A stretch of 18,911 nt of DNA, taken from Gammaproteobacteria bacterium. GTDB taxonomy: Bacteria > Pseudomonadota > Gammaproteobacteria > Enterobacterales > Alteromonadaceae. The first letter of the stretch is position 1. Every line of letters begins with the position of its first letter. Both the position numbers and the translations under genes were made by a program. The notes under the pieces were generated by a model. That model was not told where the DNA came from. It searched no databases and worked only from the letters and a program-made list of their open reading frames with translations. Location of the stretch: NCBI GenBank assembly GCA_027484495.1, contig JAIXSW010000263.1, positions 1 through 18,911 of the forward strand, written 5' to 3'. Below are positions 1-7,126 of the stretch, piece by piece.

Positions 1-1913
1 AACACATAGCCCTGAATGTAATCACATTGCATTTCACGCAGCAACAGCACCTGATTCACCGATTCAATCCCTTCGGCCACGACTTGCATGCCAAGCTCAT
101 GCGCCATCCGGATCATATGTCTGATCATACTGGCACATTGCGGTGAGTCCTCAAGGTCCAGCAACAAAGAACGGTCTAATTTCAGTTTATTCACCGGCAA
201 TTTCGCCAGGTATGCCAACGACGAATACCCAGTACCAAAATCATCCATGGCCAGTTGACAGCCCAGCTGATGCAAACTACTTAACAACCGGCTGCTGGCG
301 TCAATATCGGCCATCAGAAAGGTCTCGGTAACCTCCAATTCCAATGTGTCTGGTTGTAAACTCAAACTACTCAGGCAACTGGCTATGCGTTCAGCCAGCC
401 GGTCATCGGTCAATTGCCGGCCTGACAGATTGATCGCAAGATGAGACAACGACAGTCCCTGCGCACGCCAGCTATGGAGTTGCCGCAAAGCGTGTTGCAT
501 GACCCAATCACCGATGGCCTGGATTTGGCCGTCTTGCTCGGCGATTGGAATAAAAACAGCTGGCGAGATCGCGCCGTACGTCGGGTGATGCCAGCGGATC
601 AACGCTTCAGCACTGTCACAAAAACCATCCGACAAGCGGATTTTGGGTTGATAACATAACGTGAATTCCTGGCCTTCCAACGCGGCATACAGCGAATTGC
701 TAATTTCAAAATGCTGCCGTTTTTGTGTCACCATCTGCGATTCAAATCGCAGATAAAAACCGGCAGGGTTGGCCAGATTGTGGCGGCAAGCGACATCAGC
801 ATGTTGCAACAGTTGGCGCGCCGTAGTGCCATCTGATGGTGACACCGCATAGCCGACACAAAATGCCAATTGCACGCGGTTAAAGCTCAGGAGCAAAGGT
901 TGCCTGAATGGTTGCAGGCATTGCTCTATCAACAGTTGCAGTTGGCTCTCCTGCGCTGCGCCGCGCAATACCAACAGAAATTTATCCGCCGCGACGTAGC
1001 CCAATAAAGCTTTTGGCGGCATCCGGGTTTTCAGCGCAAGCCCCGTCTGCTCGATCAATTCATCTAATTGTTGTTGGGGCAAAGAATCGCTGTATAACGC
1101 AAAATCCGGCAGCATCAGCGCCACAACAGCAAAATCGTTCTGGCCGGATGACAACAGATCTTCAATCTGTGACCGCATATCCTCCGCATTCAACAATTCG
1201 TTGACGCCACAAAACACCTGGTCGCTCAGTGGCTGTACTAAGGTGACTTTGAGCAAATAGTGGTGCAAATCCGAAATCCGGTGGCTGAAACTGAAATAGT
1301 CACCGTGGATGCCGTGCAATTGAATATCGTGATCTTTTTTATGGAAAAAGCCGGCCAGCTCAATCGGATTGATGTCCACAAACAAAGCCGACAACACCTG
1401 ACCGCGCAGCTCCGACGGCTGCAATCCCAGCACCTGACTGGCGGCGTTGTTAAACCGCAATACCTGACCGGTCGCGGATAACTCCAGCAGCGCCTCATTA
1501 CTCGATAGCAAAAGATTGGTGCGTTGTTGCTCCGCCTGTCGCCTGTCGCGCTCGCTGAGCGCTGCAGTGATGTCTTTTAATAATTGATTATCTTCCCATG
1601 GCTTTTCCATAAAACGCCAGGCGGCGCCGCTGTTCAGGCAGGCCAATAATGCTTCACGGTCGGCATAAGCGCTGAGAATGAGTCCAATGGTTGAAGGAAA
1701 CTGCAACCTGACTTGTTGCAGTAATTCGGCCCCATTCATGTCAGGCATGCGAAAATCTGAGATCACCAACGCCACCTGCTCAGTACTCAGCAGACTCAGC
1801 GCCTGCACGCCATGTTCGGCGAGCAGAACGCGGTACCCGGCGCGTTGCAACGTGCGTTGCAAGGCTCTGAGGATAGCCGGCTCATCGTCAACCAACAGAA
1901 TAGTTTTTGCCAC
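1..1913 (-). CDS. Response regulator with REC, PAS-like, degenerate GGDEF and EAL domains (3' end outside window)
   Basis: I read this gene from the reverse complement. It starts at GTG 1913-1911, with GGAG five bases upstream (1919-1922), and stays open for 637 codons to the left edge. REC occupies about residues 1-120, with acidic DDE at 9-11, phosphoacceptor D53 in SDFRMPD and K104 in EKPW. A PAS-like stretch follows at about 140-235. The GGDEF-type region (about 255-390) carries AADKF at about 309 instead of GGDEF, so it should not make c-di-GMP. The EAL domain (about 400 to the end) has EAL itself, NLSGRQ, ELEVTE, DDFGTG, K in NKLKLDRS and VVAEGIE. These are the metal- and substrate-binding residues expected of an active c-di-GMP phosphodiesterase, acting in the cytoplasm. 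The divergent kinase gene 153 bases away is the likely partner. The start is moderately certain; the domain calls are strong. Confidence 0.88.
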   Translation of the reverse strand, partial: MAKTILLVDDEPAILRALQRTLQRAGYRVLLAEHGVQALSLLSTEQVALVISDFRMPDMNGAELLQQVRLQFPSTIGLILSAYADREALLACLNSGAAWRFMEKPWEDNQLLKDITAALSERDRRQAEQQRTNLLLSSNEALLELSATGQVLRFNNAASQVLGLQPSELRGQVLSALFVDINPIELAGFFHKKDHDIQLHGIHGDYFSFSHRISDLHHYLLKVTLVQPLSDQVFCGVNELLNAEDMRSQIEDLLSSGQNDFAVVALMLPDFALYSDSLPQQQLDELIEQTGLALKTRMPPKALLGYVAADKFLLVLRGAAQESQLQLLIEQCLQPFRQPLLLSFNRVQLAFCVGYAVSPSDGTTARQLLQHADVACRHNLANPAGFYLRFESQMVTQKRQHFEISNSLYAALEGQEFTLCYQPKIRLSDGFCDSAEALIRWHHPTYGAISPAVFIPIAEQDGQIQAIGDWVMQHALRQLHSWRAQGLSLSHLAINLSGRQLTDDRLAERIASCLSSLSLQPDTLELEVTETFLMADIDASSRLLSSLHQLGCQLAMDDFGTGYSSLAYLAKLPVNKLKLDRSLLLDLEDSPQCASMIRHMIRMAHELGMQVVAEGIESVNQVLLLREMQCDYIQGYV

Positions 1914-2055
1914 GAACACTCCAGCCAAAATAAAAGTAAACAGCAGTATATGAACATAAACAGGTGCACGCCGCTGCCGCAAGTTTTTTCCATGCCTCTT
2001 GCTCTGCGTCGTGTTGGCCCCCATGATGACATCTCTGGTCACACTTCTCAAAACT

Positions 2056-2059
2056 GGAG
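2056..2059 (+). promoter_or_regulatory. Ribosome binding site setting the kinase start
   Basis: GGAG lies seven bases before ATG 2067. The reading frame stays open upstream to about 1812, but that extension lies opposite the divergent gene's start region and has no comparable site. This favours the shorter 280-residue protein. Confidence 0.6.
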
Positions 2060-2066
2060 TTCATGC

Positions 2067-2909
2067 ATGTCGCAGGATCCGCAATCTCCCCAAACGCCCG
2101 CGCATTGGCAACAGACTGACCGTCTGGCGACTATGGGTATTCTGACTGCCGGCGTTGCACATGAGTTGAATAATCCAATTGGCTACATTCTCAGCAACCT
2201 GACGAGTTTCCAATTATATCTGCCGGTATTCCAGCAGTATTTTTCACTGCTACAGCAGATTGCTGACTGTGACGACGCCACTGCTCGGCAGGAACTGCGG
2301 CAGCAGTTGGCCCTCCTCCAACAGCAGGAAAATCTGCAACTGCTACTCGATGACACCCAAAGTTTGCTGGCTGACTCGGTGCAAGGTGCGCTGCGGGTGC
2401 GGGATTTAGTGCTGGACCTGCGGCGATTTTCCCATCCGGACCATGCTGAATTTCAGCTGCTGGAATTTAAGCCGTTGCTCGATATGGCGTTGAGATTGAC
2501 CCGAAATGAACTGAAAACGCATATGACAGTATCGCAAGTCACCGGGCCTGACCCACTTTGGCTGCATGGACAACCGGCAGCATTAACCCAGCTGCTGGTT
2601 AATTTGTTGCTCAATGCATCACAAGCGATTGGCGCCGGAGCCGGACAACTGCGGATCACCACGGTAAGACTGGATAGCTGGCTGCAGGTTTGTATTGAAG
2701 ACAGCGGCCCCGGCATCGCCGATGAGGTACTGCCGCATATCTTCACACCGTTTTTTACCACCAAAGCCGCGGGTACCGGTACAGGCCTGGGTTTATCGAT
2801 CTGCCAGGCCATAGTACAAAAACATCAGGGTGACATCAGTGTGAGCCGCTCCGAGCTCGGTGGTGCCGCTTTTACACTGCGGTTTCCGGCCAGCAATGCA
2901 CCGCAATGA
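2067..2909 (+). CDS. Soluble sensor-less histidine kinase
   Basis: The protein has 280 residues. The HisKA H-box is near the N-terminus, with H32 in GVAHELNNP. A Gln/Leu-rich helical stretch follows at about 50-125, consistent with the dimerisation hairpin. The HATPase_c domain shows an N-box (VNLLLNASQA, N179 and N183), a G1 box (EDSGPG, 211-216), an F-box (FTPFFTTK) and a G2 box (GTGTGLGL, 236-243). No membrane segment, signal peptide, PAS or GAF domain is visible, and only about 18 residues precede the H-box region. It probably senses through a partner protein or a cytoplasmic cue and phosphorylates the REC domain encoded divergently. The family is the NtrB/ZraS-like group of HisKA kinases with the HELNNPxGY signature. 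The gene ends eight bases from the convergent maiA stop. Kinase identity is secure; partner and signal are inferred. Confidence 0.88.
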   Translation: MSQDPQSPQTPAHWQQTDRLATMGILTAGVAHELNNPIGYILSNLTSFQLYLPVFQQYFSLLQQIADCDDATARQELRQQLALLQQQENLQLLLDDTQSLLADSVQGALRVRDLVLDLRRFSHPDHAEFQLLEFKPLLDMALRLTRNELKTHMTVSQVTGPDPLWLHGQPAALTQLLVNLLLNASQAIGAGAGQLRITTVRLDSWLQVCIEDSGPGIADEVLPHIFTPFFTTKAAGTGTGLGLSICQAIVQKHQGDISVSRSELGGAAFTLRFPASNAPQ

Positions 2910-2917
2910 GAGCGGTG

Positions 2918-3562
2918 CTAGTTTTGTGCATCCGGCTGTTGCTCCGGCGCTGCAGTGCTAAAAGCCGGTAGCAGCAGACACTGCTGATACACCTTTTGGA
3001 TCTGCGGATACGGTGTTAAATCAACGGCAAAGCGCAACGCATTGTAGACTTGTGGCACCAGACAGAGGTCCGCCAGCGTGACCTGATCACCAACGCAGTA
3101 AAGTCCGGCCGTCAACACCAGCCGTTGTTCAAGAGCAGCAAAGCCCTGCCGCAGCCAATGCTGGATCCAATCGGTTTTTTGCTGTTCCGAGACGCCCAGC
3201 GTACCGGTTAAATATTGCAGCACCCGCAGGTTGTTCAGCGGGTGAATGTCACAAGCAATATCCAGCGCCAGTGCACGCACCACCGCCGCTGTGGCAGGAT
3301 CTTCCGGCAGCAGTGGCTGCTGTGGATAGACAGCATCGAGATATTCAATGATTGCCAGTGACTGATTCAGTGTCAGTGCGTCGTGTTGCAACGTTGGCAC
3401 CAGCTGCGCCGGATTCAGCGTTTTATAGGGTTCAGCGCGCTGCTGACCACCATCTTTTAATAAATGGACCGGGATTTGTGTTGCATCAAGCCCTTTCAAA
3501 GCCAGCGCAATACGCACCCGATAAGCGGCCGACGACCGCCAGTAGGTATACAAAGTCAACAT
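2918..3562 (-). CDS. maiA: Maleylacetoacetate isomerase (zeta-class GST)
   Basis: The 214-residue protein, of typical family length, isomerises 4-maleylacetoacetate to 4-fumarylacetoacetate with glutathione as cofactor. The N-terminal thioredoxin-like domain carries the zeta-class signature SSAAYRVRIAL (S10, S11), followed by NPAQLVPTL and NQSLAIIEYLD, the glutathione-binding region. The helical C-terminal domain has DIHPLNNLRVLQYL and the late GDQVTLADLCLVPQVYNA segment typical of GST folds. It is the last gene of the hppD-hmgA-fahA-maiA series. Unlike its tightly packed neighbours it is separated from fahA by 81 bases, which hold a strong terminator-like hairpin. A GGAG site sits between that hairpin and ATG 3562. 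Expression may therefore be lower than, or separate from, the rest of the operon. Confidence 0.95.
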   Translation of the reverse strand: MLTLYTYWRSSAAYRVRIALALKGLDATQIPVHLLKDGGQQRAEPYKTLNPAQLVPTLQHDALTLNQSLAIIEYLDAVYPQQPLLPEDPATAAVVRALALDIACDIHPLNNLRVLQYLTGTLGVSEQQKTDWIQHWLRQGFAALEQRLVLTAGLYCVGDQVTLADLCLVPQVYNALRFAVDLTPYPQIQKVYQQCLLLPAFSTAAPEQQPDAQN

Positions 3563-3576
3563 CAGAAACTCCGTTT

Positions 3577-3600
3577 AAAAAAGGCCGGCAAATGCCGGCC
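3577..3600 (-). terminator. Intrinsic terminator or attenuator between fahA and maiA
   Basis: Read on the minus strand, GGCCGGC and GCCGGCC form a seven-base all-GC stem around a four-base ATTT loop (3583-3600). A run of six T follows immediately (3577-3582). This is a textbook Rho-independent terminator, yet it lies only 14 bases before the maiA start codon and right next to its GGAG site. It may end most fahA transcripts and let a fraction read through, or act as an attenuator. Confidence 0.8.
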
Positions 3601-3643
3601 TTTGATTTTGATTTCACTGCTATTTGATTAAACGGCCAGGCGC

Positions 3644-4663
3644 TCAGCGTGGCTGATATTGCACAACCTGCTGGTCAATAGCACCAAAAATGCTCTGGCC
3701 TTGCCCGTCCAGTACTTCCAGCCGGATCCGGTCACCAAACTTCATGAATGAGGTTTTTGGCGCGCCGTCACGGATAGTTTCAATCATCCGGACTTCAGCG
3801 ATACAGGAATAACCCAGTCCGCCTTCATCAATTGAAGTGCCGTAGTCAGTACCTTGTTTGTTTGACACAGTACCAGAGCCGATGATGGCACCCGCGCCGA
3901 GATTGCGGGTCTTGGCGGCGTGCGCTACCAACTGACCGAAGTCAAAGGTCATGTCAACACCGGCATTTGGTTTGCCAAACAGTTTACCGTTTAAGTGCGA
4001 TACCAGCGGCAGGTGTAATTTCGCGTCCTGCCAGTCTGTGCCGAGTTCTTCTGGTGTGACAGCAACCGGGCTAAATGCAGAGGCTGGTTTGGACTGGAAA
4101 AAACCGAAACCTTTGGCCAACTCATTTGGGATCAAACCACGTAACGACACATCATTGACCAACATCACTAACCGAATCTGCTGACGCGCCTGCTCCGGTG
4201 TGGATGCCATCGCGACATCACCGGTGATGACGGCAACTTCGCCTTCAAAATCAATACCGTAGTCTTCGCTGACCACATCGATTTGATCACGAGGACCAAT
4301 AAAGTCATCCGAGCCGCCCTGGTACATGAGCGGATCAGTCCAGAAACTCGGTGGCATCTCTGAATTGCGTGCACGGCGCACTAATTCAACATGGTTAACA
4401 TAAGCGCTGCCGTCAGCCCACTGGTAAGCGCGCGGCAATGGCGATTCACAGGCCGTTTGGTCAAAGGCAAATTCGCCCTGCACTGTCCCGTGATTAAGGC
4501 CCAGGTAGACCTCAGCAAGCTGTGGCGCAACCACGGACCAATGATCTAACGCATATTGCATAGTGCCGGCGATGTGCGCCACCGTCACGGCTTTGGTTAA
4601 ATCGCGGCTGACGACGACTAACTGGCCGTCGCGGCTGTTATTTTTCAGACTGGCTAATTTCAT
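3644..4663 (-). CDS. fahA: Fumarylacetoacetase (fumarylacetoacetate hydrolase)
   Basis: The 339-residue enzyme performs the last step, hydrolysing fumarylacetoacetate to fumarate and acetoacetate. The C-terminal FAH fold is recognisable: GIDFEGEVAV (E140, E142) and LVNDVSLRGL (D171) look like the divalent-metal ligands, followed by FGFFQSKPASAFSPVAVTPEEL, GKPNAGVDMTFDFGQLVAHAA and GAIIGSGTVSN. It is shorter than animal FAH (about 420 residues), in line with a shorter bacterial form. The ATG at 4663 has AGGAAAG just upstream, and only 21 bases separate it from the hmgA stop. It is followed by the hairpin at 3577-3600. Function is well supported by family motifs and by the flanking hmgA and maiA. 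Confidence 0.93.
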   Translation of the reverse strand: MKLASLKNNSRDGQLVVVSRDLTKAVTVAHIAGTMQYALDHWSVVAPQLAEVYLGLNHGTVQGEFAFDQTACESPLPRAYQWADGSAYVNHVELVRRARNSEMPPSFWTDPLMYQGGSDDFIGPRDQIDVVSEDYGIDFEGEVAVITGDVAMASTPEQARQQIRLVMLVNDVSLRGLIPNELAKGFGFFQSKPASAFSPVAVTPEELGTDWQDAKLHLPLVSHLNGKLFGKPNAGVDMTFDFGQLVAHAAKTRNLGAGAIIGSGTVSNKQGTDYGTSIDEGGLGYSCIAEVRMIETIRDGAPKTSFMKFGDRIRLEVLDGQGQSIFGAIDQQVVQYQPR

Positions 4664-4684
4664 TTTATCTTTCCTGTCAGACTG

Positions 4685-5830
4685 TTACTTCGTTTCAGCT
4701 GGTTTAGTTTTCCAGCTGTTGACGTAATCCGGATTCTCAGTGGCCATGGCCGCTGCACCCATTTCCAGCGCATCACGGGTATCCAGCATCACTGCGACTT
4801 CGTCGGTGAACTTTTTGCGATACTCGCGGCCAGCCTGGAAGGCTTTTGGATGTGGTCCATGGGTGAAACCAGCCGGATGGAAGGTCACCATGCCACGCTC
4901 GATGTTGTCACGGCTGAAGAAATCACCGGCGTGGTAAAACAGCACTTCATCGTAGTCGTCGTTATTGTGGTAAAACGGCACTTTTAATGCACCCGGGTCG
5001 CTTTCAATTGGCCGCGGCACAAAGGTACAAACCACAAAACGACTGGCAACAAAAGTGGTATGGGCTGATGGCGGTAAATGATAGCGATGGCTCATCAATG
5101 GCCGGATATCCCGCCAGTTGATCCGCATCACGGCTAAGTCGCCGTGCCAGCCGATGGCATCCAGCGGATTATACGGATAGGTGATCACCGAAACCTGACC
5201 ATGACGTTTTACATGGACCTGGGTTTGTTGTTCGCTGTACTGCGCTTTAAAGGCATCGTCAATTTTTGGCGTATCCAGCATCGCTGGATCAAAAATGGCG
5301 TGATTGCCAACCAGACCTTTTTCCGGCAGTTGGTATGAATCATTGGTCGCTTCAATCAGCAGCACAAACAGTGGTGCAGAGGTCTCCAGCCGCCAGCAGG
5401 TCGAACGTGGGATCACGACATAATCGCCATCGCGCAGGCTCAGGTGGCCGTAATCGCAGAACAGTTCAGCGCTGCCTTCGTGGATAAACAGCAGCTCGTC
5501 GCCATCGGCGTTGCGAACCAGGAAATCCATCGATTGTTCAAGGCGCCAGGTGCGCATTTTACAATGCGCATTGTGCAGCAAATTCGGCACCTGCCACGGC
5601 GAATTAGTTTTATCTTCGCCGATCTCATTGAAGTTAAATAAGCGCGGTTTTAACGGCCCTTCCCAGTTGCTCCAGCCCGTCGGCGCATGCGTGTGATGGA
5701 AGTGGCTGGCGGGGCCAAAAAAGCCACTGCGACCGGTTTCGCGTTCATAAATCGCCTGTTCCGGGAAATCGGCATGCGCCTGGCGCGAAACATCGCCTTC
5801 TTTTAACGGAAATTGCGCCCATTTACGCAT
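4685..5830 (-). CDS. hmgA: Homogentisate 1,2-dioxygenase
   Basis: The 381-residue cupin-type enzyme opens the ring of homogentisate to 4-maleylacetoacetate using Fe(II) and O2. The active-site segment is visible: FYHNNDDYDEVLFYH, with H288 and probably E295, followed by MVTFHPAGFTHGPHP with H324. These match the His-Glu-His iron site of the family. The N-terminal part (GFFGPASHFHHTHAP, WQVPNLLHN, LLFIHEGSAELFCDYG) forms the first cupin half. It is shorter than the roughly 430-residue human-type enzymes, as in a shorter bacterial branch. The start ATG 5830 overlaps the end of hppD by eight bases, so the two are translationally coupled. fahA follows after 21 bases. Confidence 0.95.
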   Translation of the reverse strand: MRKWAQFPLKEGDVSRQAHADFPEQAIYERETGRSGFFGPASHFHHTHAPTGWSNWEGPLKPRLFNFNEIGEDKTNSPWQVPNLLHNAHCKMRTWRLEQSMDFLVRNADGDELLFIHEGSAELFCDYGHLSLRDGDYVVIPRSTCWRLETSAPLFVLLIEATNDSYQLPEKGLVGNHAIFDPAMLDTPKIDDAFKAQYSEQQTQVHVKRHGQVSVITYPYNPLDAIGWHGDLAVMRINWRDIRPLMSHRYHLPPSAHTTFVASRFVVCTFVPRPIESDPGALKVPFYHNNDDYDEVLFYHAGDFFSRDNIERGMVTFHPAGFTHGPHPKAFQAGREYRKKFTDEVAVMLDTRDALEMGAAAMATENPDYVNSWKTKPAETK

Positions 5831-6896
5831 CTGCTAATACCCCACGGCGGATTTGATCTTCTTCAATCGATTCGAACAGGGCTTTGAAATTGCCCTCGCC
5901 AAAGCCTTCGTTGCCTTTACGCTGGATAATTTCGAAGAACACCGGTCCAATCACGGTTTTGGTGAAAATCTGCAGCAGGATCCCGTCTTTTTCCGGCGCG
6001 CCATCAATCAGAATACGCAGTTCACGCAGCGCATCCAGATCTTCGGTATGGCCTTCGACCCGGGCATTCACTTTGTTGTAATAAGTATCCGGCGTTGGCA
6101 TGAAATCCATGCCACGGCTGCGTAATGTCCGTACTGTTTCATAAATATCTTCCGTGGTCAGTGCGATATGCTGGATACCCTCGCCTTTATATTCACGGAT
6201 AAATTCTTCGATTTGAGATTTGTCATCTGAAGATTCGTTGATTGGAATACGGATCTTGCCACAAGGCGCAGTCATTGCGCGGGACACCAGACCGGTCAGT
6301 TTGCCTTCGATATCAAAATAACGGATCTCGCGGAAATTACCGATCCGCTCATAAAAACCAGCCCAGACATTCATATTGCCGCGTTTGACGTTGTGCGTCA
6401 GGTGGTCCAGCACTTCCAGACCGACGCCATGTGCCGCCATCGTCGTCTGCCAGTTGTCATAGAATTTAAAGTCGATGTCATAGACAGAGCTCTGGCCATA
6501 ACGGTCGACGAAATACAGCAGGCTTGAACCAATGCCATAGACACCCGGGATATTCAGTTCCATCGGGCCAATTTGATTTTTATATTCTTTCGCACCGTTC
6601 GCGACTGCATGTTTCAGCGCTGCAGCGGCGTCTTTCACCCGAAAAGCCATGGCACAGACACTCGGACCATGCACGCGGGCAAATTCTTCGGCCTGCGAAT
6701 TCGGCTCGCCATTGACGATAAAGTTGATGTCGCCCTGTTTATATAACCAGGCTTGTTTTGAGCGGTGCTGGGCAACTTCAGAAAAACCAAGTGACTGAAA
6801 AAGTTCCTTTAACTGGCGGATACCATCCGCATCAGCAGCTGTGTACTCAACAAACTCAAAACCATCAGTACCAAGCGGATTGATTGGGTCAAACAT
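5823..6896 (-). CDS. hppD: 4-hydroxyphenylpyruvate dioxygenase
   Basis: The 357-residue Fe(II) enzyme converts 4-hydroxyphenylpyruvate to homogentisate with decarboxylation, ring hydroxylation and side-chain migration. The iron triad is in place: H165 in LDHLTHNV, H243 in GIQHIAL and E322 in FFEIIQRKG, spaced as in the Pseudomonas enzyme. Two vicinal-oxygen-chelate halves are apparent, and the C-terminal helix (GNFKALFESIEEDQIRRG) that gates the site is conserved. The start ATG 6896 has CCGGAG seven bases upstream. It is the first gene of hppD-hmgA-fahA-maiA and overlaps hmgA by eight bases. The 217-base gap upstream holds a terminator for tyrR and a candidate operator. Confidence 0.96.
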   Translation of the reverse strand: MFDPINPLGTDGFEFVEYTAADADGIRQLKELFQSLGFSEVAQHRSKQAWLYKQGDINFIVNGEPNSQAEEFARVHGPSVCAMAFRVKDAAAALKHAVANGAKEYKNQIGPMELNIPGVYGIGSSLLYFVDRYGQSSVYDIDFKFYDNWQTTMAAHGVGLEVLDHLTHNVKRGNMNVWAGFYERIGNFREIRYFDIEGKLTGLVSRAMTAPCGKIRIPINESSDDKSQIEEFIREYKGEGIQHIALTTEDIYETVRTLRSRGMDFMPTPDTYYNKVNARVEGHTEDLDALRELRILIDGAPEKDGILLQIFTKTVIGPVFFEIIQRKGNEGFGEGNFKALFESIEEDQIRRGVLADA

Positions 6897-7001
6897 GACA
6901 AACTCCGGAAAATAAATACAGGGGGATCCCTGCTATCTTGCCGTTCGCCACAGAAAAAGAAAGCTTGGCCGCTTACATACTGCTAACAGCGTAAAACAGC
7001 C

Positions 7002-7028
7002 GTTTTGTATCGTTTGGCATACGAAAAC
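7002..7028. promoter_or_regulatory. Imperfect inverted repeat upstream of hppD, candidate operator
   Basis: GTTTTGTAT and ATACGAAAAC form an inverted repeat with one bulged base around an eight-base spacer. It lies 105-131 bases upstream of the hppD start. The inner 18 bases (7006-7023) have the TyrR-box frame, G-N14-C within TGTA...TAC, but match only 7 of 12 positions of TGTAAA-N6-TTTACA. It could equally be the site of another regulator. No convincing -35/-10 pair was identified here. Confidence 0.3.
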
Positions 7029-7050
7029 TGCATTTTTTCGTTTAATCGGT

Positions 7051-7084
7051 AAAAAAGGCCGTTTTGCGGGCAAAACGGCCTTTT
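7051..7084 (-). terminator. Intrinsic terminator after tyrR
   Basis: The arms AAGGCCGTTTTG and CAAAACGGCCTT pair perfectly around a CGGG loop. On the minus strand the stem is followed by a run of six T (7051-7056). It begins about 30 bases past the tyrR stop and insulates hppD from tyrR transcription. On the plus strand the T run is only four long, so bidirectional use is less likely. Confidence 0.88.
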
Positions 7085-7108
7085 CCCAGTATCGAATGCA
7101 GGACGAAG

Positions 7109-7126
7109 TGTAATTAAATTTTTACA
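7109..7126. promoter_or_regulatory. TyrR-box-like palindrome overlapping the tyrR stop codon
   Basis: TGTAAT-TAAATT-TTTACA matches 11 of 12 positions of the E. coli TyrR box TGTAAA-N6-TTTACA, and it is extended to GTGTAA-N8-TTACAC. It lies inside the last codons of tyrR, 213 bases upstream of hppD and on the far side of the tyrR terminator. It may be a distal operator, or it may be chance in an AT-rich gene end. Confidence 0.3.

Noticed and set aside
1812..2066. N-terminal extension of the kinase to an ATG at 1812
   Set aside because: The extension overlaps the start of the divergent response regulator gene, has no domain, and lacks the clear GGAG present before ATG 2067.
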